Source: Dinochytrium kinnereticum
Lineage: Eukaryota; Chytridiomycota; Chytridiomycetes; Chytridiales; Chytridiaceae
Length of the DNA stretch: 21,246 nt
Direction of reading: 5' to 3'
Assembly (NCBI GenBank): GCA_027604005.1
Contig: JADGJT010000377.1
Coordinates: forward strand, 1 to 21,246
Shown here: piece by piece, positions 9,349-20,688 of the stretch
Numbering within the stretch: position 1 is the first letter of the stretch
How the letters are laid out: the number at the start of each line of letters is the position of its first letter
The notes under the pieces: generated by a model
What the model was told of the DNA's origin: nothing
What the model saw: the letters and a program-made list of their open reading frames with translations, nothing else
Databases searched by the model: none
Made by a program: the position numbers and the translations under genes

Positions 9349-9572
9349 AAAGCATCCATTAACCATTGTGATAATAAGAGTTTATTTATTCTGATCAGAA
9401 TAAACACACCTTTGGTCCCGGTTTTAGTGGGTGTTCATGATGAAGACGGGGCTATGAGCATAAACATTCAAGGCGTTCATTCACAATTACATTCATAAGA
9501 GTTTATTTCTCCCAGAATGAATAAACCTTTGGTTCAGGTGATGGGGAGTGTTGATGGTGAAGCCGGGGAGGG
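9349..9572. repeat. imperfect tandem duplication, two units of about 110 bases
   Basis: Unit 1 (about 9349-9457) and unit 2 (about 9469-9572) share, in the same order, CATT near the start, ATAAGAGTTTATTT, AGAAT.AA.C, CCTTTGGT, GTGTT.ATG and TGAAG.CGGGG. They differ by point changes and a few small gaps. Each contains a hairpin-forming centre; in unit 1 it is a perfect palindrome. The duplication lies between two convergent genes and overlaps no coding exon. It may be an old tandem copy or a small non-autonomous element. Confidence 0.65.
9385..9404. repeat. 20-base perfect palindrome
   Basis: TTTATTCTGATCAGAATAAA reads the same on both strands. The equivalent spot in the second unit (9502-9526) keeps outer GTTTATT/AATAAAC arms around a mismatched loop, so the ability to pair is partly kept. 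Read on either strand it also supplies AATAAA, so it could serve as a polyadenylation element for both convergent genes. That function is inference. Confidence 0.7.
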
Positions 9573-9845
9573 TAATTGGACGGTAATTTTACAAAACAAA
9601 AAAAAAAAAATAAAAAGCAAGAAAAAATCCATAATACAAACTTTTAAAAAAAAGGAAGCATTGAACATGAAAAGTTGGTGCAATTGGGCATTAAAGAATA
9701 ACAGAAATCATACAGAAAAAAGGCAGCAAAACTCTCGTCCAACAAGAAAAAAACAAAACAAACAATAAGTGCTACAATAAATGTAATGAAGAGACACGGG
9801 AAGACGTGCAAGTCCTAACAAATCAGCAACTCTTGCTAAACATAA
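9573..9845. other. A-rich spacer, likely 3' flank of the minus-strand repeat gene
   Basis: The plus strand is A-rich, with several A runs; seen from the minus-strand gene that ends at 9846, this is a T-rich 3' UTR or terminator. The single open frame across it is Lys/Asn-rich, as translated poly-A sequence would be. Nothing else was recognised. Confidence 0.5.
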
Positions 9846-12800
9846 TTAACAGTTCTTGACTTCGTCGCAAGCTTGGGTACGCTTGCAGCAAACACTGCCA
9901 CTAAAGCAGCTTAGGGCTCCCGCAATTTCTATACCAAAAAAATCAACAGAAAGAACACAAACAAAAACGTTAGTTTTCTTCGTTCAACGCTTGAAAAAAA
10001 CGAAAGATAATGTAAGTGACGGGATTGTAAACCCACTTTGGTCTTTGCAGATACCGAATGAGAAAAGGTCCTGGCAGATCAGAGCGTTGTCAACCTTTCC
10101 TGTGCAAGGGTCTTTGCAGTCTTCAGCCTTAACACAGGACCTGGTGAAGGGGCAGCAAGAGGTTCCACTCGGGCAATCCTTTGTGATATCGATTTCTAAA
10201 AATCAAAGCAAATCACACGTTAGACCAGCTGACTTACAACTAATTACACAACAAAATCAGCTCACCCTTGTTCTTGCAAGTGTAAACAGCCATCTTGTTC
10301 TCAGAGCAAGTATCCCATCCATCAACCGCAAAGCTGCAAGGATCTTTTGGCTTGACAACCTCAACAGCCTCCCCAGAACACTGTTTGGCAGTCAAACACT
10401 GTCCGTTCTTCTTGCAGCACACAGTGTCCTCACCACAAGCTGAAGTCAATGTGGCAACCCCAGCCTTACAGATAGAGAATCGCGTGTTATCAAGGCAAAC
10501 CTGATCATCATCTTCAAGACCCTTGCAGATTCCAGGGGGCTCGTCGGGCTTGGGTGCCTCCGGAATCGGAACATTGATTAAAGACTTGCAGTACCTCTGC
10601 TCCTTGCAGGATGGAGAAGAGCCATCTGGACAGCAGACCATCGGCTTTCCAGTGAGAGTAAATCCGCAGAGAGTGTCGACCTGGTTAGGGATCACAGCTA
10701 AGAAGAGCGGTTAAGTATTTGTTCTTGTTTCAGATTAGGGTTCAAGACTCACATCCTTTCAGACAGTACTTGAAAGTGTAGTAGTTCGTGCAAGTGGATC
10801 CATAGTCAGGGACGTTCTCGCAAGATCCAAGGGGAGTGGTCGGAACAGCAGTGGGGGCCGGTCGAGAGATAGTGGTGGTAGCGGGAGGAGATGTAGTTCC
10901 ACAACCACCACTACCGGCAGCAACGCAAGCATTTCCGCAGCAAAGAGTACCGGAAGGGCAAGGTTCGGGAGCAGTGGCGGAGACTAAAAATAAAAAATCA
11001 TGAATAAGACAACGTCTACAAGCAAGCAAAAAACGAAGATGTGTCAACTTACTTCCGTTAAGACATTTAGTGAATGACGTTGAGCTCGTGCAAGCAATAG
11101 AGTTATCAGGTCGGGCCGAGCAGACATCAGAGGAGCAGGACGTGTCGTATAAGTTCAAAAGCTGGTTACCGCAGCACTTGGTTCCGGGAGCAATAGGCAT
11201 AGCTGGGGAAGCAGGCTCTGCAGAAGAAAAAAAGCAAAACAATGAAAAAACAAAATTAGCTTAGGCCCTTAATCCCTGTGACCAGCAACAATAGACATAC
11301 TCTTATCAACGCAAATGTAGTAAGAGTTAGGGTTGATGCATGCAATGCTGTTATCAACAATGTTGGCGCAAACATTCTGAGGCACGACCGCAATCTCAAC
11401 TGAGTCAGCCACTCCAGCCGGAGCGAGGGCACGAGGAAGAACGGAGCCACAGTTTGCCTCAAGATCGCAACGACCAGAATCAGCGCAGCAGACAGTTCCA
11501 CCAGGGCAGCTCTGAGTGGGGTCGGTAACAAAGACTGGAAGAGAAAGAAAGAGAAGAAAAAAGAAGAAAAAAAAAATCAGAATTAGTTTTGTTACGTTCT
11601 GAGGAGTAATCATGGCAAATAGATATCAAAAAACTCACCTCCACTCTTGCAGTAGTTAAAGGTCGAACGTGAAAGACAAAGAGGAGTGCCATCAGTCTTG
11701 CCCTTGCAAGCAGAGTCCAATGTAATCCTGCAGTTTCCAGGAAGGTCACAAACATTCCTATCAGCGCAGCAAACTGTTCCCGGTCCACAGCTCTGGCTAG
11801 GGGCATTGTAGAAAGCTGATCACAAAGACAACAAGCTTAATTAGATATCTAAACCCCAGTAGTAAAAAATCATGGCATTACGCACCTCCATTTGAGCAAA
11901 AGTTGAAAGTGGTGGCGGAGGTGCAAACAATATCATTGTCCTTCACACCATCACAGCTTCCAGGGGTAGTGACGGGAGCAGTTGGAGTGGTAGGCAAAGG
12001 TCCCACGATACCAGTGTTGGTAGGTTGAGGAGGCTGAGTTGTGGGAACCGGGTTGGGAGCACCAAGTGTAGGAGGCAGGACACTTCCACACTTAGTGGGG
12101 AAGTCACATTGGTTGGTGTCAGCGCAGCAAACTGTTCCGCCTGGGCAGCTTTGAGGAGGGGCATTGACAAAGGCTAAATTACAACAAGGTTAGCAATTAT
12201 GCCATGACCTCATATTAGATTCTCTGAATCTCGTTACCTCCATTGACACAGTAGTTCAACGACATCGGGCCAACGCAGACGGGACCGTTCATGACACCAC
12301 GGCAGGAAGCAGGTAAAACAGCTCCACACTTGTCAGAAAACTCGCAGGTGTTGGTGTTGGCACAGCAAATGGTTCCGCCAGCGCAAGGTTGGCTCGGGGC
12401 CGAGATAAGCGCTACAAAATCAACGTCAAAACCAATTGAAAAGACATTTAAAAAAAGACAATACAAATACAAAGAATATTAAAGTATGAGGGTTTAGCAT
12501 CTAAACCATGAACCAAAAAGTTCCCAATACCCTAGCGACAGTTACCTTGGTTAACACAGAAGTTAAAGTGTGTCGACGAAACACAAATTACTGAGTTATC
12601 AGCCTTTCCAGCGCATGACAAAGGAGCAACTGGAGCAGAAGTCACGACTGGAGCCGGAACCGGGCCAGCTGTAGGAAGAGCGGGAAGCTGGAACTTGCAG
12701 TTGGAAGCAAAATCACAGTTTCCAGAGTCAGCGCAGCAAACGGTTCCAGGCGCGCAAGACTGAGGAGCATCCCTAATGATAGCTATTTTAAAGGCAAGAA

Positions 12801-15800
12801 AACAAATTATTTAGCTTTCAAATGAAAAAAGTTTGACTTTTTTTCTTTCTTTCCTTCTCTTTTTTCTTTTCTTTTTCGAAAGAGGGTTGGGGGAGGGCAC
12901 TCACATCCGGCGACACAGAAGTTAAATTGGGTGTTTGAGACGCAAACAGTCGACTGGTCCCTCTTGCCAGCACAGTCTCCAGCAGGAGGAAGCTGGCTCT
13001 TGCAGTTCCTCGAAAAATCGCAAAGGTTCGAATCAGCGCAGCAAACCGTTCCAGGCGCACAAGACTGGCTAGCAGTTTTAAGAAGGGCTGCAATTCCCAA
13101 TAACGAAAGAGAATATAATAAGAATTCGCAACCACATCAAACAGAAAAAAGACACTGCCTTACCTCCTTGATAACAGTAGTTAAAGGTAGAAGCTGAAGT
13201 GCAAAGTTGAGTGTTGTCAGGAAGACCCGCGCAACTAGTGGCACCAATAGCAGCAGGAGGTGCAGTGTAGATGGGAAGTGAGCTGGTCAAAGTTGGCAAC
13301 AAAACCTTGCAGTTTGAAGCGTAATCGCAAAGGTTAGTGTCAGCGCAGCACACAGTTCCAGGAGCACAGTACTGCTGCGACGATGCCAGGAGAGCTATTT
13401 TTCAATTAAAAGCCACAAAACAAAAAAAAGAAAAAAAAAGAAGGATCAGTCGCTGCAACAAAAGAAATGCATCACAACGAGGAAATGAGGAGGTTTTTTA
13501 TTCACCTCCGTTCATGCAAACGCCGAGAGAGTTGTAAGACGTGCAGATCAAACCACTGTTGGGGATACCAGCACAAGATCCAGGAACGATGGTAGGACCC
13601 GCGATAGAAGATGCCGAAGTGATAGAAGGTTGCGAAGGAGGAGGGGGAAGGATAGCCTTGCAGTTCCCAGCATAATCACATCGATTGGAATCCGCACAGC
13701 AAATGGTTCCAATTGGGCAGCTCTGGCTAGAGGCGATAACAAAGGCTAAAGACCAAATAAACCAACGTTAGTCGTCAGATGAAGCCATTCCCAAAGACTT
13801 TTTACCTTGGTTAATGCAGAAGTTGAAAGTAGTCTGTGACGTGCAAACGATTCCATTATCAGGCACACCCGAGCAAGTACGAGGAGCAGCCGTAACAAGC
13901 GCCGGCGGAGGAGCAGTAACGCTCGGCGGCAGAACCCCACCAGTAGGCAGTTGAGGCACCGTGATGCCAGTGCAAACAGGGTCAGTCGATGTCACACACT
14001 TGTTATTACAGCAAGCGGTTCCAGGCGCGCAAGTCTGGAAAGGCGTGGGCTCTGTTGATATCCCGAAGAAGAAAAATTAATATATGTGGATTAACATGAC
14101 TACCTACGTTGGGCAGAGCAAAGCGTGAACTGGATGGGGCTGACGCAAACTTGAGCCGAGTCAGCCTTCCCAGTGCAAGGGTTAGTGTTGACAGGGCAGT
14201 TGGTTGCAAAGTCGCAACGGTTGGTGGAAGCACAGCATACGGTTCCAGGGGCGCAAGTGAGAGCCGGGGTGCTAACAAGAGCTAAAAAAAGAAACAAAAC
14301 AAGAAGAAGAAAAAAAAAAGAAAAAAAAAGAACAAAACAAAAAAAAGCTTCAGTACAATTCTAAACAAAAAAATAACAAAAAACAAAGCGGTCCAAGTAT
14401 CTCCAAATAACAAACTCACCCTGCCTCTGGCAAAAGTTGAAGTTAGTGCTAGTCACACAAACAATGCTGTTGTCAACAGCTCCTAAGCAGCTTCCAAAAG
14501 CAGGGGCTCCAATGCTGGGGGCTCCAGGCGCGGCGGTAACAACGGGAGCAGCAGTCGTGGTCGCAACCGGGGCGTTGGCAGAGGTGGTTGTTGGGACGAC
14601 AGGTGCAGCCACGGTGGTAGAAGCGACGGGAGCAACAGTAGTGGTAGGAGCGACAGGGGCGACAGTGCTACTAGTCAATCCGATAGGAGGAGTGGCAATA
14701 CAAGCATCATCCGTCAACTTTGCGCAAGATCCACCACAGCAGAACGTTCCAGTGGCACAAGGCTGAACGGCATTAAGTGGCTCTATGAAGTTTTCGTTGA
14801 ATGGATTAGAAAAGGGTACGCAAAATTCACGAGAGAAGGGGTCCTTTTCCAAGAACAAAAACCAAGATCTTACTCTGTCCAATGCATCGGTCGAAAGAGG
14901 TAGGTGAAACACAAATGTTGACACCGTCAGCCTTGCCCGTGCAATCCGCGGGACGGATTACAACAGCCGGAGGAGCGACGACGGCCGTCGTAGTCGTGAC
15001 AACTGGAGCAACAGTTGTAGTCGGAACGACGGGGGCAACAGTGGTAGTAGTGTAAACAGGAGCAACAGTGGTGGTTGGTGCAATAGGGACCTGAGTGTAG
15101 GTGATGACAGGAGCAACAGTAGTTGTGGTCACAACCGGGGCGATGATAGTAGTGGTAGTCGGAACAACGGGTGCAAGAGTGGTAGTAGTGTAAACAGGAG
15201 CGGCAGTAGTCGTGGCAGCGCAAAGCGGGTCAGTTCCAACAACACACCTATTCCCACAGCACAGAGTGCCAGGAGCGCAAGGCTGCTGAACCGATAGACC
15301 TTTCAAAAGGAAGAGAGAAGAATAAGGAAAGAAACAAAAGAATCGTTAAAAAACGCGAGAAAAAATAACAGCCACTCACTTCCACTCTGACAGAACGCAA
15401 AAGAGCTTGAGCTCACGCAGACCTGTCCTCCTTCAACGACACCCTTGCAGAGTGGGCTTCCGCACCTGGGGTCGGTAGGGTTAAGGCAAGAACCGTCACA
15501 GCAGGCAGTATCCGCGGCGCAGGATTGAGCAGGTGTTTGAGCTGATAAGATGGGAGAGATTGTTAGTTTCAGCTTCAAACCTCCAAGAACTCGCTGGGTG
15601 GTCCCCAACACAAGAGTCACGCTGTCAAGTGCCGCAACGCTTGCCTACCACCAACCCCTCCACCACACACACAACCAATACCCCAATCGATAAGAAAGAG
15701 CTCAAGTAACAAGCAGCAGAAAAGACATCTGCCAAAAGAACCAACTAAAGCGATGACCCCATCTGACACCAACCACATCCCCCATCACTCAATATTACCT

Positions 15801-15949
15801 TGGTTCGAGCAGATCGAGAACCTCTTGCTATCAACACACACAACAGTGTTATCAGTCTTCCCCGTGCAAAGGTTCTGAGCGTGAGCAATCTGCGCCACGG
15901 TGGCCAGCAGCAGGCCAGCGGACGCCCACAGCGATCTCGATGACCGCAT
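9846..15949 (-). CDS. secreted protein of 19 cysteine-rich (CBM19-like) repeats
   Basis: Nineteen exons on the minus strand: 15949-15799, 15541-15380, 15299-14874, 14782-14420, 14281-14108, 14051-13806, 13745-13506, 13394-13164, 13087-12905, 12782-12546, 12411-12238, 12173-11886, 11815-11639, 11534-11301, 11217-11053, 10983-10753, 10697-10266, 10195-10037 and 9928-9846. They total 1452 codons with stop. Residues 1-24 are a signal peptide (ASAGLLLATVAQIAHA, then Q). The rest is 19 repeats. Each has a first half of the form C.G..DN...C.S...FN.C..G and a second half of the form SCAPGTVCCADSN.CDF..NC. The order C...C...C.nG...C..GT.C resembles CBM19 chitin-binding modules, but this is a family-level resemblance only. 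Linkers are Pro/Thr/Ala-rich, longest in exons 3 and 4. There is no membrane anchor; the protein ends VKNC. Every intron is phase 1 and splits a repeat between its halves. Likely role: binding chitin or another wall polymer outside the cell. Confidence 0.88.
14505..14690 (-). repeat. second Ala/Pro/Thr/Val-rich linker in exon 4
   Basis: The linker between the third and fourth cysteine-rich repeats is built from degenerate APV-TTT-V and APV-ST-V units. It resembles the exon 3 linker but has more Ala and Gly. The two adjacent exons may share ancestry as a duplicated linker-bearing module. Confidence 0.6.
14948..15220 (-). repeat. Thr/Pro/Val-rich tandem linker repeats in exon 3
   Basis: Between the second and third repeats of the cysteine-rich protein, the coding strand repeats short units of the form APVV-TTTT-V or APVY-TTTT-V about eight times. 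In DNA this is a recurring GAGCAACAGT.GT-type unit on the plus strand. Such Thr/Pro stretches are normally heavily O-mannosylated in fungi and act as stiff spacers. Unit number in arrays like this often changes between strains. Confidence 0.75.
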
Positions 15950-16663
15950 AGCTAAAGACAGAGGCGATCGCAGGGAGGTGAGGCGAGGAAGGGGGGTGAG
16001 GTGGGGTGGAGTGTTGAGAGGTGTTGATGGAGAAGAAGGAGAGGGATGTTGGGGATTGCCGTCAAACAACACACGGGGGAGGGAGGGAGGGATGGAGGGA
16101 TGGGGAATGGGGAGAGAGGTTGGGTGGGCCTTGTCAATTCAATGGTTGGGGGTTGTCAGAATTTTGTTGTTTCTTGACTTGAGCAACGCGGGATTTTCTG
16201 AGGGATTTCCCAAGTGCAGTAGTGCCTTGCCTTTGCTGGCCCTCGCCCTGCTGGCACGGGATTATTCACTTTCGCTCAGTTATCACTGCATTGACGAGAG
16301 ATGGACGATCGAGTGATGGGCAAGTGGAATGAGGGACGCGTACTTCCATCGCCTGCCTCCCTCACCACCACACTCACGAATAGAGAGTCTAATGCTCACA
16401 CCAAACAGAGGCTGTGTTTTAATCAGATGTATGCTTTACAAACATTGAAAATAAGAAACAAGAAGAATGATAACAAGCATGCGCATGAGAAAGACGAAAG
16501 AAATAGACGAGAAAATAAATAAAAAACCACATGAGAGGCGAAAAAGGAAGGGATGCGGTAGAAAGAAAAAACAACAAAAACAGGACAAACAAATCTTAGC
16601 GAATAAAAAAAGAACCAAAATAATAAAAAAAAAAATCAAAGGCGCATAGAGACCTTCTCCACC
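15950..16663. other. intergenic region between the repeat gene and the arrestin-like gene
   Basis: Bases 15950-16130 are purine-rich on the plus strand, so pyrimidine-rich on the coding (minus) strand just before the start at 15949. This is a usual feature of fungal leaders and promoters, and the same composition precedes the ATG at 1645. Bases 16400-16650 are A-rich on the plus strand, the expected T-rich 3' flank of the minus-strand gene ending at 16664. No coding sequence was found; frames here are short and of skewed composition. Confidence 0.5.
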
Positions 16664-19600
16664 TCATCCACAAATGGTATCCCTTCTCCCCTCACCCCAC
16701 TCCTCCACCTCCTCCCCACGAATCAAACCCCTCTTAAACCCCTCAACAACCAACCCGTCATCCTCCTCCTCCTCCTCCTCCCCTTCCTCAAAAACCCCAA
16801 CAGCCCCCAAAACCTTCCCCAACACCTCCACAAACCCATTCCTTTTCTCAGCAACGGCATCCAACGCCGCAAACCACTGATGCCCCGAAGCAGAGGACGA
16901 CAAGTTCCGAATGGTGCCAGAGGAGAGTGTGCGTGAGACAGGGAGCGTTTTCGGCACACCCCGTGAGGCGGTCCAGGCCAAGATTAGGGATCGGACGGCG
17001 TCAAGGTATTCAAGGGACTTTGTGATAAGGCTGGGCGTTATTTGGGGTTGACTTGCGGTGGTATCGTGTAGGGTTGACACCGAGGCCCGTAATGGGTCTA
17101 CCGCGGCTGATTTTGCGGTCTCACGAGGTGACGACGAGTCACTAGCTAATGTCGTAGACCCGTCGTCACTGGAACAACCACTTCGAGAGGCTCGACTCGC
17201 CGCAAACAGTGCCTCTAATTCAGGGACGCCTAAAAGCAACTCCATCTCCAAAGCGATATGGTTGAAAGGCTCGAGATACCGTGGCCAAGGAACAGCATTC
17301 GAGGGCACAGCACCTTCCTGACCACCTTCTACAAATGAAGTCGAATAAGAGCCCCTCCTAACAGAACCCTTTGTTAAACCCTCATCCCCGCTCATCCCCC
17401 TTCCAGCCAAACCCCCTGCACCTCCCCAAGTCTCAACAAAAGTCCTCGCCAAGAAGATATCAAAAGTGTCCACAAGATCCATCAAAACAGACGCATGCTG
17501 CGCAACGCGATGCATCGCCCAATCATCAATCTCACTCTCCCCAGACGGAGGAGCGGGTTCCAGCAACCTGATGTTCTTAACCGTCAGAGCAATGTCATCC
17601 AAAGTGGAAGACAAAAGTGGGGCAAGGAAGTCGGGCTGGGTCAAGGTGGTGGTTGGAGAGGGAAGAGCAGTGTAGGTGCTTGTGGATGAAGGCTGAACGG
17701 CGCCGGAAATCTCGGATGGGGTAAAGATCGCAGAGTTGGATCTAAAGATGCCAGGAGAGGATTTGTTGAGGGTGGCAAGCGACAAGGTACTTCGAACTTG
17801 AGAGAGCTGGGTAGGGGTAGGCTGAGGTGCGTCAGCGGTCGGCTCTGCTAAATGTTGAAAAAAAAAATTGCATTAGCAACTAAACAATAAACATCCCTTC
17901 TAAAAAGTTAGAGCTTTCACTGACCTATAACGGGCACCTCTGGCGACCCTACAACAAACCCACACTTAATCGTCTCCTCCACCCTCTTCCCCTTTCCCCC
18001 CTTAAATCTCTTCCACCCCTCCCCACTCCTCCTGCCCACCTCTTCCTCGACCACCCCCCTCAAAATCTTAACAACAGCCCCATAAGATGTCTCAACGGCT
18101 ACATGATTACCAAACGACACAACCTCCGGTGTAGACGGGACCAACTGCATCCAAGTCGACACCATATCCCCAACCGCAAGGGCAGGAACAGACTTTCGAC
18201 GACCAAGAACGGAAGCCCGAACCGTCGAAGCCGTTGAAGAAGTCAAAGAGCGGCGACGAAAAGCCGTCTTGATGGATCTCGGAAGAGTTGACAGGCTATG
18301 CCGAAGACTTGCGGTTGGGGTTCCAGGAGGTGAAGAAGACGAGGAGGTCGTGTAAGCCTGCACACGAGAAGGTCTCACAGTTGAAGTGGAAGAAGCCACT
18401 GATTTCGGTCGAGTCTCATCCACCTCACCCCCACTCGTTTCCGTAACCCATTCAGCTTCCTCAACCCCTTCAACCTCATTAGGCTCCTCACACACAGACA
18501 TCGACCCCGAAACCCAGGACCCCTGCGACGCCGTCCTCCTTAAAGCAAGCATCTTTGCTGGCCACCATCTCGACGGCCCCGCAGACGACACGATCGCCCC
18601 CCTCGAAGACTGCCGTTTCCGTCCTCCTTCCCACCCCGACATATCCACAATCCCCCCACGCATAGGAACATCAACCTCCACCAAAACCCACTCCTCCACC
18701 TCCACAGCCCCAGAGGCAACAGCAGCGGCGGCCAAATCCAGCCCCTTGATACCCCCCACAACGCATCGGCGAAGCAAAGTGGATCGGTTACCAGGTCGAC
18801 GCAATTTCACAATCTGATGAAGCTGAATGTCGAGAGTGGTTTGAAAGATCCGAGTGTCGTCTTTAAGGTCATTGAGAATGTCGCGATGAAAGTTGAGGAT
18901 GATGGATACAGTTGAATCTCCCTCATGTGGGGTGACTGAGACGATTCGAATCGTCCCGGTTCGTTGCTGAGGACTGGGAACTTCGGCCTTTGTGAAAGAA
19001 ATAGATCTTGGACGGGTGAGACGTTGAGGAGGAGGTGTTGACGGGAAAAGTGTTAACTCGGAGGAAAGGGATTTGGCCGGGTAAGAGACAGATATTGTAG
19101 AACGAAGGGACGGCGACGTGGACGAAGCCGCCGTGAACAACGAGGAAGAAGAAGACGATGAGCCACTATTTCCTTCCAAAGGCCCACTCGAGTCATCGCC
19201 CGCCTCGACTGAATTATAACCATATCCAACAATCAAATTTAACGAAGTCTTAATAAGTGGCCGTCTCACAACCCCTCCAATAACCGCAATCGATGGTCTT
19301 GCAAGGCTCCTGAGACCTCCATTTAGAGGATTCGAAAGAGGAGAAAGCGGAATAGAGTCTTCATTAGCGTGTGATGGGTTGGCGGTGATATAGGCGATGA
19401 GACGCCAATGCACTCCTGGGGTGAGACCACCATCATATGGGTCTCGCGCAACGACGTCGGAGGAAGGGGGAACGATGGCTGGTGAAGATGAGTTGTCGGG
19501 AAGAAGGAAAGAGGGTGGAAGAGCGCGACTACCAAAGTTGAAGTTGAATGGCAGTTCCCGACGGTAGCAGTTGCCGACTGATTGATTTTAAAGGGTTTGT

Positions 19601-20639
19601 TAGAGCTAAACCCACAAAAAACAAAGACCCTATAGGGTAGGAGACTTAACCCCCCCCCCAAAAAAAAAAAAACAAAACAAAAACAAATGATAGACGATAG
19701 ACGACATAAAATAGGATACTCACATATCTCTGGAGTCATGGACGAAGCTGCATCTTTCAAAAGCTTGGATTCCGCATAGAGCGTCTTTTCGAATATGGTT
19801 CCAATCGGAGACTTGTGCACCAGTATGCACTGCACCTCAACATGAACCATGGCTCTCTTTAAAGCCCTATCGATTTCCTCCACCTCCTCCGCCTCCGTGG
19901 ATTCCCCCACACCATCATTCGGCAAAAGATCGCCGTCTGGCGAGAGAGTGGAGGACTTTGAATGCCGAGTAACCAAAACAAGTCCATTAAGAGCTGGCCA
20001 TTGAGGACGTTTGGACGGGTTGGAGCATGTGAGAAGTCTGGAAGGGACAAAGAGGGAGATGACGATTGGGTATTTGTCAACTAGGGTGATGGTTGTGGTG
20101 ATGGGACTTGCGGTCGAGGCATCGAGGGTTGTTGTTGGAATATCTGTTGGAATCGAGAGAGAAAGAGGAAGATTGCGAGGACCGGCGATGACTTTAGACT
20201 GAAAGATGTTCCGTCTCCGTCGTCCCCCATCAACTCCACCCGTCTTCACGGTACCATTTCGAAACAAAGAGCCAATGCGACCCAGTCGTTCCCTCTGCAC
20301 CACCGTCTCACTCTCTTGCTCCTGGAGATTCTTTTCCCTGGCAGAAGATGTAGAAGTTGAGGAGGATGGCAATGAATCAGCAGACTGCGAAGTCAGCAGC
20401 GAGGGGAAGATGAGATCCGAAGCGGAGAGCAGACTGGGGACCGAGTGCCTGCCAACAAAGAAGCGGGTGCTGGTGGTTGAGGCAGCATCCAGCGTAGCGG
20501 TGTGGTGGGGAGCGGCAGCACCAGCGGTCTCCATGGACGCCGCGGGGAGGGATGGGTGCGGTGAGGTGAAGGGAGGCGAAGGAGGCGAACAGCAACGGCA
20601 GCAGCAAGCAGCAGCGAGCGTTGAGCAGTCAGTTGGCAT
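16664..20639 (-). CDS. large arrestin-like protein
   Basis: Three exons on the minus strand: 20639-19724, 19577-17925 and 17847-16664, with two phase 1 introns (GTGAGT and GTCAGT donors), giving 1250 codons. The start could instead be the in-frame ATG at 20534, whose context TCCATGG is better and which drops a Cys/Pro-rich lead of 35 residues. The arrestin-like part spans roughly residues 150-650. Patterns include MVHVEVQCILVHKSPIGTIF before EKTLYAESKLL, then RRELPFNFNFG and LPPSF, then GLTPGVHWRLIAYI. These recall the arrestin N-domain elements F-P-F-x-F, LPPSF and Y-x-L-x-A. A second-domain-like stretch has TPHEGDSTVSIILNF and TTLDIQLHQIVKLRR. The last 390 residues match nothing I know and end in a Glu-rich patch. 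By family knowledge, arrestin-related proteins adapt receptors or transporters to endocytosis or ubiquitin ligases. No PPxY motif stood out. Assignment moderate. Confidence 0.68.
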
Positions 20640-20688
20640 TCAGCTTGCCTGCTGATGTGGGATGGTTTCTACTAGTTTCAACCACGGG

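Noticed and set aside
14437..14766. 109-codon plus-strand Ala/Val-rich frame
   Set aside because: Antisense reading of the Thr/Pro linker in exon 4 of the cysteine-rich protein.
15542..15798. Possible missed exon inside the long first intron of the cysteine-rich gene
   Set aside because: No minus-strand frame there has the cysteine pattern, and exons 1 and 2 already join in phase.
9846..15949. Regularly spaced similar DNA motifs such as GCGCAGCAAAC.GTTCC, resembling a repeat array
   Set aside because: They are the coding sequence of the GTVCCAD motif of a protein repeat and diverge at third codon positions. They are not a CRISPR or a non-coding satellite.
18386..18817. 143-codon plus-strand open frame
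   Set aside because: Antisense shadow of the arrestin-like exon 2; low complexity and no recognisable domain.
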